Assembly (NCBI GenBank): GCA_950097015.1
Contig: CATNEN010000012.1
Span: 2,721,501 to 2,785,500, forward strand
DNA from: Macrostomum hystrix
Taxonomy: Eukaryota; Platyhelminthes; Macrostomidae
Length of the DNA: 64,000 nt
Direction: 5' to 3'
Shown piece by piece: positions 33,581 to 44,725 of this stretch (positions are counted from its first letter, which is position 1; every line of letters starts with the position of its first letter). The notes under the pieces are model-generated. The model saw only the letters and a list, made by a program, of their open reading frames with translations. It ran no database searches and was not told the origin of the DNA. The translations under genes and the position numbers were made by a program.

Positions 33581-34235
33581 TATAAAGCACTGTAAGGTCA
33601 ATCAGCACGAGAAGTTTGCGTGGCTGACTGTACAGTGTTCTATTTTTAGCAATGTAAGGTCAATCAGCACGTGAAGTTTGCGTGGCTGACTGTACAGTGT
33701 TCTATTTTTAGCACTGTAAGGTCAATCAGCACGAGAAGTTTGCGTGGCTGACTGTACAGTGTTCTATTTTTAGCACTGTAAGGTCAATCAGCACGAGAAG
33801 TTTGCGTGGCTGACTGTACAGTGTTCTATTTTTAGCACTGTAAGGTCAATCAGCACGAGAAGTTTGCGTGGCTGACTGTACAGTGTTCTATTTTTAGCAC
33901 TGTAAGGTCAATCAGCACGTGAAGTTTGCGTGGCTGACTGTACAGTGTTCTATTTTTAGCAATGTAAGGTCAATCAGCACGAGAAGTTTGCGTGGCTGAC
34001 TGTATAGTGTTCTATTTTTAGCACTGTAAGGTCAATCAGTACGAGAAGTTTGCGTTGCTGACTTACAGTGATCTATTTTGAGCACTAAAGGGCAATCAGC
34101 ACGTGAAATTTGCGTGACTGACTTACAGTGATCTATTTTGAGCACTAAAGGGCAATCAGCACGTGAAATTTGCGTGACTGACTTACAGTGATCTATTTTG
34201 AGCACTAAAGGGCAATCAGCACCCGACTGATTGTA
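33580..34235. repeat. Minisatellite, 62-bp then 60-bp unit, ~10 copies, hairpin-bearing
   Basis: The 62-bp unit has CTGTAAGGTCAATCAGCACG, then AGAAGTTTGCGTGGCTGAC, then TGTACAGTGTTC and TATTTTTAGCA. Each unit carries TACAGTG and, 12 bases later, CACTGTA, a perfect 7-bp inverted repeat. The last three units (from about 34040) are a 60-bp variant in which that inverted repeat is weakened. Confidence 0.9.
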
Positions 34236-35270
34236 CAATGATCTATAAATTAATAGCTTGAAATGTGCAACAATCTTCATAGTAACATGGACTCAATGAT
34301 CTCAATAAATTCTCTAGTATTGCAACAAACAGAAACAGCAACTAAAACATAGGCCATGGTATACGACAGCGCAGTAACAGAACAAAGAGCGAAAAAAACC
34401 TACAGCTACATCAACAAGCAAAATCAACACTGAATAAGCGTATGTGGCAAGGTGATGACAATCTAGAAACTAATCAACATGCGAGTCATGAAAATTTAAA
34501 CAACTGTTGATTAAATTCGATATGAGAATGACCACTCATGCGCGGGTACTCATAGCAGGTGTGCATAAATGACAATAAATTAATGAAAATGTGACTACCT
34601 TATACTAATATTAACAAAATAAACAACTTAAACAAGAAAGCAACAAACTAACGAATGGAGACAGTTTTGTGCACCAGGAAGTACGCAGCTAACAAATAGT
34701 AAATGGAAGTCTGAGACCCTGTCATTAATAAAATAATAATAATAGGTCGTGATTATAGTCAATGGTAGAGCTGACCAAACTGGAAAAATCATTAATATTG
34801 CGCGGAAATATAGCAGAGACAGAAAATGTTGCATTTTGTATTGCGTTAAAAACTATTTGAACAAATATTAGAATACAGTAATAGAAACTTGCTTTGCATA
34901 ATCCCGCTTGCTCAAGACTCAGAATGTGTGGGCGGTAGCTGGGTGAGTAAGAGGGCGAAAAGGCGCTCTCAATACTGCATCTGGTATGATAGCGGATTAG
35001 CGGGATTGCATAGGTTGGCAATGGGAAAGTTGCTTATGGATAACAAGTTGACCGGCGGACAATACTACTTGTACACAATAGTAAATTGTATCAAGGATCA
35101 AGTAGTATTTAAAATAATATTTTTTCTTGTTAGTTTTCTACTAACTCGGCTTTAGGTCTTTAAATAAATAAAAAAACCGAGACAGTACATTTGAATTCAT
35201 GTTAATCCCTCAGATTAAAAGCATAACATTTTAATCCATAATCTGTTCTTACTATTCAGTGAAAATCTAC
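34236..35270. other. AT-rich intergenic DNA
   Basis: No gene, array or terminal repeat recognised. It contains the 3' flank of the minus-strand CDC42SE-like gene. Confidence 0.5.
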
Positions 35271-37399
35271 TCAGCGAGCGGCCGGCACCGCCACAGTTGA
35301 AGGATGCGACAGAGACGCTGACAAGTAGGCGGCAGTGACGTCACGAGACGCGGCGCCACCGTCGGCAGTAGAAACAGCCGGATCGTCCGAATAATTGTTA
35401 GCTAGCGGAGCCGCAGCCGAGGCAGATGCTTGGCCGCGAAAATACACGCTTAGCTGGCTTAGCTCGAAGTTCTGCTCGCGGAGAGCGGCCAGATCAATGA
35501 ACCGGCTGGACTCTGGCCCGCCGCCGACCTCGGTGCCAACCGCCTGCTGGCTCAGCGAATGCGACTGGGACAGCTGCTGTTCCAGGCTGCTGAACTGCAG
35601 AATCCGGGCGAGTGGGTGGCTTGCTTTTGAACAGTGGCAAAATTAGTGAATAAGCTGATGATCTGGGCGGGTGAATGAGCTCAAACTGAGCATCTGGGTG
35701 GGTGAGTACACGACTTAAATTATGATCTGAGTGGGTGAATACACGACTCAAACTGAGCATCTGGGTGGGTGAGTACGCGACTTAAACTGAGCATCTGGTT
35801 GGGTGAGTACGCGACTTAAACTGAGCATCTGGGTGGGTGAGTACGCGACTTAAACTGAGCATCTGGGTGGGTGAGTACACGACTCGAATTATGATCTGAG
35901 TGGGTGAATACACGACTCAAACTGAGCATCTGGGTGGGTGAGTACGCGACTTAAACTGAGCATCTGGGTGGGTGAGTACGCGACTTAAACTGAGCATCTG
36001 GGTGGGTGAGTACACGACTCGAATGATGATCTGAGTTGGTGAGTACACGACTTAAACTGAGGAACGATGCAGTTTAAGAGAGCAGAGAGCAGGCTCACAT
36101 CAACATTGGCAGCCGAGCCGCTGCCCATGTGTCCAGTGTGGCGGAAGCCAGTGGGTTCTCCAATAGCGCTCCGATCGATCAAGCGTCTCTGTAGATAGGC
36201 GGCAGAATTAGTTATAATTTATAATACTAATACACTGCCAACTGGGCATACTCACTACAGCTAGACCAGCTTAATTAAATTATGCATGCCAGAGGATTAT
36301 CAGCCTCCGAATAATCTTCACTACTACGGCTAATCAAACCGCCTCTTGTACTTTTTTAACGCTTGTCTGCACTCATCTTCATTGCTCTCCCTGGCTGTCA
36401 GAATGTTATTTTCAAGTGAATTTCACGCCTAAGTCGATGAGCTGCTTCACAACTATATAAGTATGTCTTACTAACGCCTTAATCATAGTCACTGCTCTAA
36501 CTTCTTTGCAAAACTCTTCATTGACAATTTATTAAATATTTTCCCTGCCTTCCGCTCTTCTGATCACTCTCTCCTGCCTTGATTGTCACACCCTTCCGCT
36601 CTTCTGATCACTCTATCCTGCCTTGACTGTCACACCCTTCCGCTCTTCTGATCACTCTATCCTGCCTTGATTGTCACACCCTTCCACTCTTCTGATCACT
36701 CTATCCTGCCTTGATTGTCACACCCTTCCGCTCTTCTGATCACTCTATCCTGCCTTGATTGTCACACCCTTCCGCTCTTCTGATCACTCTATCCTGCCTT
36801 GATTGTCACACCCTTCCGCTCTTCTGATCACTCTATCCTGCCTTGACTGTCACACCCTTCCGCTCTTCTGATCACTCTATCCTGCCTTGATTGTCACACC
36901 CTTCCGCTCTTCTGATCACTCTATCCTGCCTTGACTGTCACACCCTTCCGCTCTTCTGATCACTCTATCCTGCCTTGACTGTCACACCCTTCCGCTCTTC
37001 TGATCACTCTTTCCTGCCTTGATTGTCACACCCTTCCGCTCTTCTGATCACTCTATCCTGCCTTGACTGTCACACCCTTCCGCTCTTCTGATCACTCTAT
37101 CCTGCCTTGATTGTCACACCCTTTCACTCTTCTGATCACTCTATCCTGCCTTGATTGTCACACCCTTCCACTCTTCTGATCACTCTATCCTGCCTTGATT
37201 GTCTTGAATCCAATTTTCTTGTTTTAATTGTAACTCTATCAATCTGTGCTATCCTATCTAGTTTTCTCTGTTTACTCAAATAAATATTTAATTTGTCAAC
37301 AACACAGCAGAAGGGCTAGCTTACCTGATTTGAAACATTGTCCCGATTGCCAAAACAAGAAAGAAAGTCAATAGTTAACACGCGCCACCTGTTGGACAT
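35271..37399 (-). CDS. CDC42SE-like small effector with CRIB motif
   Basis: Minus-strand exons: 37399-37325 (start MSNRWRVLTIDFLSCFG, donor CAG|GTAAGC), 36188-36099 (acceptor CTACAG, RRLIDRSAIGEPTGFRHTG then HMGSGSAANVD, donor GTGAGC), and 35595-35271 (acceptor TTCTGCAG, stop TGA). The middle exon holds the CRIB motif (I-G-x-P-x-x-F-x-H-x-x-H-x-G) and the flanking RR.IDR..IGEP of CDC42 small effector (SPEC) proteins, which bind GTP-CDC42. The Cys near residue 15 in the first exon suits the palmitoylated N-terminus of SPECs. The last exon fits only if one A of GAAACAG near 35580 is extra: then it reads FSSLEQQLSQSHSLSQ in line with SPEC, otherwise it stops early. Possible 5' exons lie at 37683-37616 and 40090-39986. 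Confidence 0.65.
35660..36065. repeat. Minisatellite, 34-bp unit, ~12 copies
   Basis: The unit is ACTGAGCATCTGGGTGGG plus TGAGTACGCGACTTAA, with some shorter units (ATGATCTGAGTGGGTGAATA). It lies within the last intron of the CDC42SE-like gene. Confidence 0.92.
36545..37204. repeat. Minisatellite, 44-bp unit, ~15 copies
   Basis: The unit is TTGATTGTCACACCCTTCCG then CTCTTCTGATCACTCTATCC then TGCC, with very few differences between copies. It lies within the first coding intron of the CDC42SE-like gene. Confidence 0.95.
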
Positions 37400-37683
37400 T
37401 GGTGCACTAGTTGGTAGCAAAAGCAGTCTTATTACTGCTGCTAATTTCTTAGCTGCAATAATAACAAAAAGTGAATGAAAATCAAGTAAAAAAGTAGCCT
37501 GAAATATCTGCAATAGCTGCAACAAATAACAAATGGAATGTTTAATTCTATTTAAAGAGCATAAATGATTGCTGTTGTCATTGTTAACCCTAAGGTTATT
37601 GATCAGAGTTCCCACCTGCCTGCCACAGCTATTCTGCCTATCAAGTGCATCCAACTGCACCATTGATCCAATGTCCACTAGGA

Positions 37684-38176
37684 CTGCCAGCTATTCTACA
37701 GCAAGGCTGAGCTGCTTGTATTCAGGGTCTTAGTGAAAAATATTCAATTTCAGATTTCATGCTAATTTATTGCTTTCTAAACAAACAAAAGTAACAAATA
37801 ATAATGACACAGATATCAAATTATTGTTGTCTAATAACTGCTATAGACTTTTACCTCAGCCTTATTGGAATTTTTGCATGAAGTTCATAGGCACATGCTA
37901 GGAACTATAAAATTTTGGCTCAAAAGAGTACCATGCCAAACAAACAACATCTTTAGCCTGTTCATTCATATAGGAAAAAATGACATTATGGCTTGTGCCA
38001 TGTCACACAAAGTCATGCTATTGAATTGACTGCTCTGTATCAAGCAGAGTTTTCAAAACCACACTAAGCATGTGTCCACAAAAAATATAATTTTATCCAA
38101 TAGGATACCTTAGCCAAAACTTAAGCTGAACTTGAGCTAAGTGAAAACAGGAAAAACAGAAGCAAAAAACTTGTTA
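37684..38176. other. AT-rich DNA, nothing recognised
   Basis: Upstream of the CDC42SE-like coding exons. A 68-bp candidate exon (37683-37616, acceptor GGCAG, donor CAG|GTGGGA) adjoins it and could be 5' UTR. No other feature. Confidence 0.35.
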
Positions 38177-38185
38177 TATTAAAAA

Positions 38186-38870
38186 GGAAGTGCTTATTCC
38201 CACGGTCCCGTGCCGATAATTTCAATTTTATCCACACGGATCCATGCCAATAATTTTCTGCTTATCCACATGGCAGCTTGTATGAATAGGTCTACTTTCA
38301 AGTCCCTACCTATTCTTCTCTAAGCATAAAGCTTTTGCTTCAGAGTATAGTGTATAAGTGTACACTATCAATGCATAGTGTAAAATAATAACAATGATGT
38401 ATAATATGTGTGACAAGTTTGGTGCTGACTAGAATTCTACTGGTTGAATCATATGATTTTCTTTGATAGATTTCTTACTTTGTTGTAAGTCAATACAATT
38501 CGAATGAAAACACATAACTATGACAAAAGATTTAGTAAGTTGTTATTACAATAATTAAAAAGGATAACATTAGGCCTAATGTTGGTTAATGAATGTGTAG
38601 GTCAAAATGTAGAACACTGTCGTAACACACTGGCAACTTTGTCAATCTATTGGCTTGAGGGTTCAACAAAATGTTCAAACCCGAAAGGGCCTCGTTTCAA
38701 AGAACAGAACAGAGTGGATAAAATTGAAACTAACAGCACAACATATTTATATAAAGAGTTTTAGACCTATTCATACAAGCTGCCATGTGGATAAGCAGAA
38801 AATTATTGGCACAGATCCGTGTGGATAAAATTGAAATTATTGGCACGGGACTGTGGGAATAAGCCCTGCC
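38186..38870. mobile_element. MITE with ~108-bp TIRs and 9-bp target duplication (Merlin-like)
   Basis: The left end (GGAAGTGCTTATTCCCACGG) and the reverse complement of the right end (GGCAGGGCTTATTCCCACAG) match over about 108 bp with few differences. TATTAAAAA is present directly on both sides (38177-38185 and 38871-38879). There is no transposase. The terminal GG and a 9-bp duplication are the same as in the Merlin transposon 2 kb away. Assignment to Merlin is by duplication length and ends, not by sequence homology. Confidence 0.8.
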
Positions 38871-38879
38871 TATTAAAAA

Positions 38880-40310
38880 CTATGCTTGCTGCTATTTGAA
38901 AGCAAATGATTTTGGTTTACCCAAATTGCATACATTTTTATTCATAGGTACCGGATAAAACGCGGAAACGGACGTGGATCCGGACCGGACCTTACCTTAC
39001 CTTATTCATATTAATTAAAATAGATATTACCTAAACATCAGCAGCTCTTCAAGCCATATTAAAAATATATAATATATAGGCCTACAGCTTTGGTCCAAAA
39101 AAGGCTGTAGTCTGTTGTGGTCCATTGTGGACTGGTCAATTTGATGTTACATGGACCCCTTTAAAACTATATAAAACAATCAGCTGTGCAAAGAAAAAAA
39201 CAATAAAAAATCTTGTTTCCTTGCAAACATTTAGTACAGGCCTTTAATATGCTTATGCTCTCTAATGTAATGTGTATTGGGTATCTCTTATGAAAATGAA
39301 TTTACATAATATAATTTAATATACATATCTGCTTGACAAGAAAACAAAAATTGTTTACTAGGCTACGACTACCAGGTGAAATCTATCACTTTTAATCACG
39401 ATATTTAAGATGCCTTAAATACAACAGTTCACAAAAGGACAACACCCTCAAACTCTTGAGCTGCCAAGAAACACAACGCAAAAGAGATTCACGGGAAACA
39501 AAATTACCGCTTCTGAAAAGTTTAATATTAGAAATAAAATTGTAAAAAATTATTCAACAATGAAAAGCATATTGAGTAATAATTATACGTCCGCCTTTGC
39601 ATTTATTCGCCTTAATATTCGTTTTAAATACTCTATCTTCTTGGCTCTAACTCAAGTTAGTAGCGTTTTATTTTTCACCCGATATGCAACCGTCTAGCCC
39701 TTAATACGGCACGTAGAAAAGGGGGCGACTAGACTGCGGTTCAGTCTAGTTCTTTGTTCTTTGCATGAAATATAAAAAATAATAGTGGGCGAGAAACTGA
39801 TGAATTAAAAGAAGACCTATCTAAGTAGACTTAGCTTATATCAGCTACTAAGCTTAAAATTGTTCGATAAAATGTGTCAAGTTACCAAGCAAGTCTCTGA
39901 ACGGAAGAATCGCAATTCTCAAAACCTGTGTTTTAATAATAAAATTCTGGAAATGCACAGATTTTTTAAAGTAAAAATAACACTTACTTCCATTGTCATC
40001 AATTAGAAAGACTAATCTGTTGCAGCTTTCTTGCGACATGCAGCTGCACTTCAGCTCTGGACGGCTGGGCGTCTTCTCGGTTGAGAACATTTCTCCCTAT
40101 TCAGATGTAATTGGTTAAGGCAGAAAAATCAAGTCGATTCTTTAATCAATATAAATAATAAATAATAGTAAATATTTCTGCAAGCAATTCTTACCTATTA
40201 CTGAAAAAAATTTTAAAATAGGTATATCACAGTCTGGGTTTTGTATCTTTGTTGGCATCTTTTTTTCGCAAAAAATACTTAAAATAAAATATTTTTTAAA
40301 CTTAATAAAT
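38880..40310. other. AT-rich DNA with one candidate exon
   Basis: On the minus strand 40090-39986 could be an exon: ATG, MFSTEKTPSRPELKCSC, then MSQESCNRLVFLIDDNG, then donor A|GTAAGT, whose 1-nt overhang fits the 2-nt start of the 37683-37616 candidate exon. This might be an alternative 5' end of the CDC42SE-like gene. The rest is featureless. Confidence 0.3.
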
Positions 40311-40811
40311 TTATAAAACAATTAAAAATAGGGCCTTAAAAATCGCATCCAACCTTACAAAACGCATTCTGTAGTTAGTGAAAAAAACCCAGATCAAAAA
40401 AATAATGATGTGCAGAAAGCTTACATTCCATTCCAAAAAGCAATGCCATAGGAATTTCCCATGGGAAATGTCCTTGCAATTGTTGCAAAAATGTGCACTA
40501 CAATTGGAGCAGTACATGGTTCCAAGTTGCTCTTTGCACCTGATGCAGGTGAGGGGCATAAAATGCAACCTGTATGACTGGACGAGCACTGTTTGAGTGG
40601 TATGACACTCCCAAGGCTCTTGAACTGGGGCTGATTGAGTTTTGTCTTCTGGAGACTCAGAATTAAAATCAAAAGATGATTCTTCTTGAAGCTCCAACGT
40701 TGGCCCTTTTGGAGCAGAACCAAAAGATCCTATGCTGCTCAAATCAATTTGGCGAGCTGGACCTTCTCCTGGCATGCCCCTAACAAGCAATTTGGGCAAC
40801 CTTCGACGCAT
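40311..40811 (-). CDS. ORF with B-box-like zinc-binding motif, function unknown
   Basis: From ATG 40811 the frame reads RRRLPKLLVRGMPGEGPAR, a Ser/Glu/Pro-rich middle, then CIRCKEQLGTMYCSNCSAHF plus CNNCKDISHG and a late His. The C-x2-C..C-x2-C..C-x2-C..H spacing resembles a B-box or the Cys-rich region found N-terminal to some transposases. The protein runs into a hydrophobic, probably read-through end (from about 40440), so the true exon may stop earlier. It lies 3' of the Merlin transposon on the same strand but outside its terminal repeats. I do not recognise the gene. Confidence 0.3.
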   Translation of the reverse strand: MRRRLPKLLVRGMPGEGPARQIDLSSIGSFGSAPKGPTLELQEESSFDFNSESPEDKTQSAPVQEPWECHTTQTVLVQSYRLHFMPLTCIRCKEQLGTMYCSNCSAHFCNNCKDISHGKFLWHCFLEWNVSFLHIIIFLIWVFFTNYRMRFVRLDAIFKALFLIVL

Positions 40812-40992
40812 ACACATGATAATTGCTGAAATTATGATCATATGATTGATGAGCAGATGATTGAAATCATATGAAATATATGATCCTGTAAAAGCAATAG
40901 TCAATAGAAAAAAAAAGATTTTTAATCATATGGATCAATCTCTCATTAGCTGCATCATAGGCCTATTTTAGGTCCAACTCTGATTCTAAATC

Positions 40993-42118
40993 GGCAATTT
41001 CTTAGTTTCCCGCGTTAAATTATTTTGTAAGTCCAAGCAATAAGCAATTAAGCAATAAGAAGTCCAAGTCCATATATAAAAGTCCAGGGGCCATAGATGG
41101 GATGTCAGGGATGTCAGACAGCTGGGTAGTAGTGCGCAATCCAGAACATGATGTTGCCAAACTGCTTGTGTGGAAACTGGCGGTGCCACATGTACTCTTG
41201 CAGGTACGTGTCAAAGAGCTTGTCACTCGTACCATGCATGGTGCGGAATTTCGCCTTGCAGCTCCCCCACATGCCTTCGACCAGGTTGGTGTGGATTTTT
41301 GGGTCATTGGGGTCGCGGAAGTGGAGCGAGTGGTTCACTGTGGCGTGGTTTCCGGGTAGTGCATTGTAGCAAGCCCACTGATCCATGATGATCCTCGTTC
41401 CAGGCAGCACATGTTGCGCAATCAGTGGCAGGAATGTTGCAGCTGATTGGCTATTGACTGGGATGAGGACACAATGACTGCTGCCTCGCTCAACCATGCC
41501 AAGCACCCAGTGGCCCTCGTGGTATGCACCGCAGTGGTACTTGCAGTGCATGAACTTGGATTCGTCAATCTTGATGTCAATTCTAGGTCCACCGAGCTCA
41601 GTTGGGTGGTCAATGAGCAACTGGGCACAGATGTCACGCACGAAATTGAACCAGTCCGTTATTATGTTCAGTGCAGTCCGCATCTCGTGAGCTGCATCTG
41701 TCTGACGTACATTGGCAGCCCAGAAGTATACAATGTCAATGAGCTGCACTAGAGTCAGGTGACTACCTTCAAAGAAGGAGCCCAGTCGAATTGACCGTTG
41801 CCTCCTGCAGGTCTTGCAGGCCCAGCAGACACCATCGACGTAGTCACGACCAGCTCAACGTTGGTAGCCACACTGTTCGCCTACGCAATGAGGGCACTCC
41901 ATTGAATTTCGCAGTAGGCCATACGTAGCGAGCCACTCCACTCCCATCTCACCAGTGAAGAGAGTCAGCTCCCGATGGTTCATGTTGAGGTCGCAGAGCT
42001 CAATGGTGGGCCTCAGAAGGTGTGGGTCAACGATGAAACGGCGTGCCTGAGGTTGTCTGGCCATGATCAGCTGAAAAAAGCAAAAAAATAATTTAATGTG
42101 GGAAACTAAGAAATCACC
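40993..42118 (-). mobile_element. Merlin DNA transposon, near complete, 9-bp target duplication
   Basis: The left end (GGCAATTTCTTAGTTTCCC) and the reverse complement of the right end (GGTGATTTCTTAGTTTCCC) match over about 33 bp. The repeat TTCTAAATC flanks the element on both sides (40984-40992 and 42119-42127). The element is 1126 bp and contains a single transposase reading frame. The 8-9-bp duplication and IS1016/ISXO2-type transposase are the defining traits of Merlin elements. Confidence 0.9.
41114..42064 (-). pseudogene. Merlin (ISXO2/IS1595-type) transposase with one in-frame stop
   Basis: From ATG 42064 one frame runs 316 codons, broken only by TGA at 41857-41855. Before it is a zinc ribbon half CPHCVGEQ; after it come CWACKTCRRQ and SIRLGSFFEGS, so both halves of the ribbon are in the same frame on each side of the stop. 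The DDE core follows: KIDESKFMHCKYHCGAYHEG (Asp), IPVNSQSAATFLPLIAQHVL, RIIMDQWACYN (Asp), VNHSLHFRDP, and HTNLVEGMWGSCKAKFR (Glu), then the C-terminal YLQEYMWHRQF. All catalytic residues are kept. The stop is the only visible defect, so this copy died recently or is read through. Confidence 0.88.
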
Positions 42119-42167
42119 TTCTAAATCTATATCTAGGTCCAAATGCAAACCAGTGCTATTTCAAATT

Positions 42168-42482
42168 GGTACCTGGACACTTTGTCATCTTACAACTTCG
42201 TCAGCCAGATGATGATCTGTCCAATATATCAGAGGGTAGATGACAAAGAGACTTAGACTTGTGGACACTTCATCATCTATAAAACAAAATTTTCAAAATT
42301 TGACAATTTAGAGTGTGAAGTGTGTTCATGCCTCTGCCCCACCATCCCACCCTCACTTTATTGATGACAAACTTGATTGCTTGTTATTAGTCAATGACAA
42401 ACTGACCAAACTTTAAAGCATGCCAATTGGTTGGATGACAAAGTGTCCTACCTTCCAAGTGGATGACAAAGTGTCTAGGATC
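42168..42482. mobile_element. MITE with 9-bp target duplication TTTCAAATT (Merlin-like)
   Basis: The left end GGTACCTGGACACTTTGTC and the reverse complement of the right end (GATCCTAGACACTTTGTC) match over about 22 bp. TTTCAAATT occurs directly on both sides (42159-42167 and 42483-42491). A second inner copy of GATGACAAAGTGTCC lies near 42434. No coding capacity. It sits 49 bp from the full Merlin copy. Confidence 0.75.
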
Positions 42483-42599
42483 TTTCAAATTATAGCACCT
42501 TTAAGCTTTTCATGTAGCTTAAAACTGATTTGTTTTAAGCAAATGCTAGTATATGTAGTATATTTGTACATGCTAGTATTATTCTAGTATTATTCTAGT

Positions 42600-42662
42600 A
42601 TATATATATATATATATACAACTTCATCATCCAAACAAACGTCATATATATATATATATATG
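42600..42662. repeat. Paired (TA)n tracts
   Basis: Two runs of about 16-18 bases of alternating TA flank CAACTTCATCATCCAAAC and ACGTCA. They could pair with each other as a hairpin. Simple sequence, otherwise featureless. Confidence 0.85.
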
Positions 42663-42794
42663 TCTAGCTAAACATTCATCTTATTAATGTAATCTATTTT
42701 CTTTAATTAGTATATACATTACTATCTATGTGACCCTTTTCTATAACTTCTATAACTAATATGTAATATTCCCCCTTGGTAATAATAAGTTATG

Positions 42795-43267
42795 GGCAAT
42801 GTTCTACTTCCGTTCGTTATATTATTTTTTGTTTGCAAACGACAGATAACGACAAAAAACAAGTTTAATGGTAACAAAAAGTCAGTAGTTTAATCAGACA
42901 GTTCTGAAAAGTCTTGGTTAGTATTTCTTCTTTCAAACCAGGTAAGTGCCTAATCCAGTAGAGGAGGGCACCAAAGCTATTCTTGGGGTATAGACAGCAC
43001 CATAAGAATTCTTCGAGGTGGCTTTCAAATAGAGCAGCACTCGTGCCATGCATTTGATGCAGCTTGGCCTTCGCGAAATCTTCAGCTGCAGAATTTCTAT
43101 GCCTTAGCTTCCTGTTCCCCCATATTTGCCAGATTTTGCCATAGACATAGATCCAAGTGTTAAGTCACGGCAAAGCCATGTCAGCACAACTTTTTCAAAC
43201 TCAGAATGCATGTGTGGCACGAATTCAAGCAAAAAAATAATATAACAAATGGAAGTAGAACATTGCC
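42795..43267 (-). mobile_element. Deleted Merlin element, TIRs and 8-bp target duplication
   Basis: The left end GGCAATGTTCTACTTCCGTT and the reverse complement of the right end (GGCAATGTTCTACTTCCATT) match in about 34 of 36 bases. AAGTTATG is present on both sides (42787-42794 and 43268-43275). Inside, on the minus strand, about 43150-42900 encodes a Merlin transposase C-terminal part (RKLRHRNSA, KLHQMHGTSAALFESHLEEF, then LYWIRHLPG) that is related to but not the same as the 41-kb copy. The rest of the transposase is deleted, so it is non-autonomous. Confidence 0.85.
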
Positions 43268-43275
43268 AAGTTATG

Positions 43276-44555
43276 TTGCCTTGGTCACCTATCTATGTAA
43301 AATTCTTAGTCATATAACCCTTTTCTTATTGCCAGTCATATTGCTATTAAGCTTATACCTCCCACTTCTACCATAGGTCATATTGCACTGTCCCCTTTCC
43401 TAGATATTTTTATCATCTCCTTCATACTAGCTTGTACTATTATATGCCACAGCTCATAAAACTTAAAACTAATAAGAAGCTTAAAGCTAAAGGGGTGAAA
43501 ACAAGAGGTAGAGGTAAGAAGGATAGGGAGAGGTAAGAATAAAAGATAAAAGATAAGAGGTGAGGAAGTGGCACCTGCCAGAAATTTTTCAAAATCTGAC
43601 AACATGGGGTTCAGAATCAAATATATTTAGAATCTAATTGAATATAGTGAATTCAACACCGGTCTTTGGATTTGTGCTGCATGGTACATGCAGTAGTAAG
43701 AGTAGCACATTTCTGCAGAGGCTTGTGGACACCCTACAAGAAGGCATGCAGAAGACTTCAGGGGCCCTGTTATTGAACCAATAGTCCACACTTCCACCAA
43801 ACCAGAGGAACCACCAGCCTTTCCAGGGTATGCTTAAGGGTGGGGAAATGGCACAAGAGCTCCTAATTCTGCAGTTCAACTCAAATGGCATCATCAGCTG
43901 TCTGATGAACTGAACTGGCCTACAGAACTGGCCTACTGTCTCAGCCTACGTCGTCCTACCGCAGTCTTTCCCCTGGTTGGGGTGTCTGATGCTCCCACCC
44001 CCTGCTGCCCACTGGCAGCATCGCGGGCATGTGGTGAAGTAAAGAAGAAGAAGCACATTTATGGACTGTCCTTAAAGCAACACCGACTGGTTGGGGACAC
44101 CTAGCCAGTTGACCCCAAGGAGGTGCGGCTCCTTGAGCCTCCTCAAGCTGGGACTTGTCCACGCATAGATCCACAGAAAGTTACATCCTGGCACATCCAA
44201 AAGCTCACCCACACCCAATGTGTAAAGGCACTGGAAGAGTGGACTTCTCACATCGCAAAGAAACTGCTGTAGATGCGACTGACTAGTTTCCCTGAGCGAC
44301 ACCCATCACTTTGACACCTGGTGATCTGGGGCAGCCAAATGGGCACCGCCTGCTTCCCCGCAGCACCCGCCAGCCCCTTGCAGCTAGATCCAAATCTAGC
44401 AAAGTGCACCCTTTGTGCCACTGCATCCCCATGGCACAGTGTAGCAACATCCACATACTTGTAGTGTACAAACCCCAGCGATAGTCCTGTTTGACTTTGT
44501 TAGTCCACCTCTAGCATCACATCATCCGACAGCCATATAACGGTGCCTGTCGGAC
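43276..44555. other. Unassigned DNA, probably repeat-derived
   Basis: AT-rich to 43620, then GC-richer from about 43640 to 44540 with several short overlapping minus-strand frames and no motif I recognise. The composition change and lack of splice signals suggest an old interspersed repeat rather than a host gene. Confidence 0.35.
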
Positions 44556-44725
44556 GTGTGGCCTGGTGCACATTCAGCACGTGCTTGGCCTGGTAATGAG
44601 GTAGCGCACTCTTGGCCTGGTGTCAGTTCAGCGTGCGCTCAGCCTGGTGCTCAGTCAGCGCACGCTCGGCCTGGTAATGAGGTAGCACGCTCTCGGCCTG
44701 GCGTTGGTTCAGCACGCACTCTGAG
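44556..44725. repeat. Short degenerate minisatellite, ~27-33-bp unit, five copies
   Basis: Units of GGCCTGGTGCTCAGTCAGCG plus CACGCTC alternate with GGCCTGGTAATGAGGTAGC. The array ends at 44725. No gene is evident. Confidence 0.7.
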
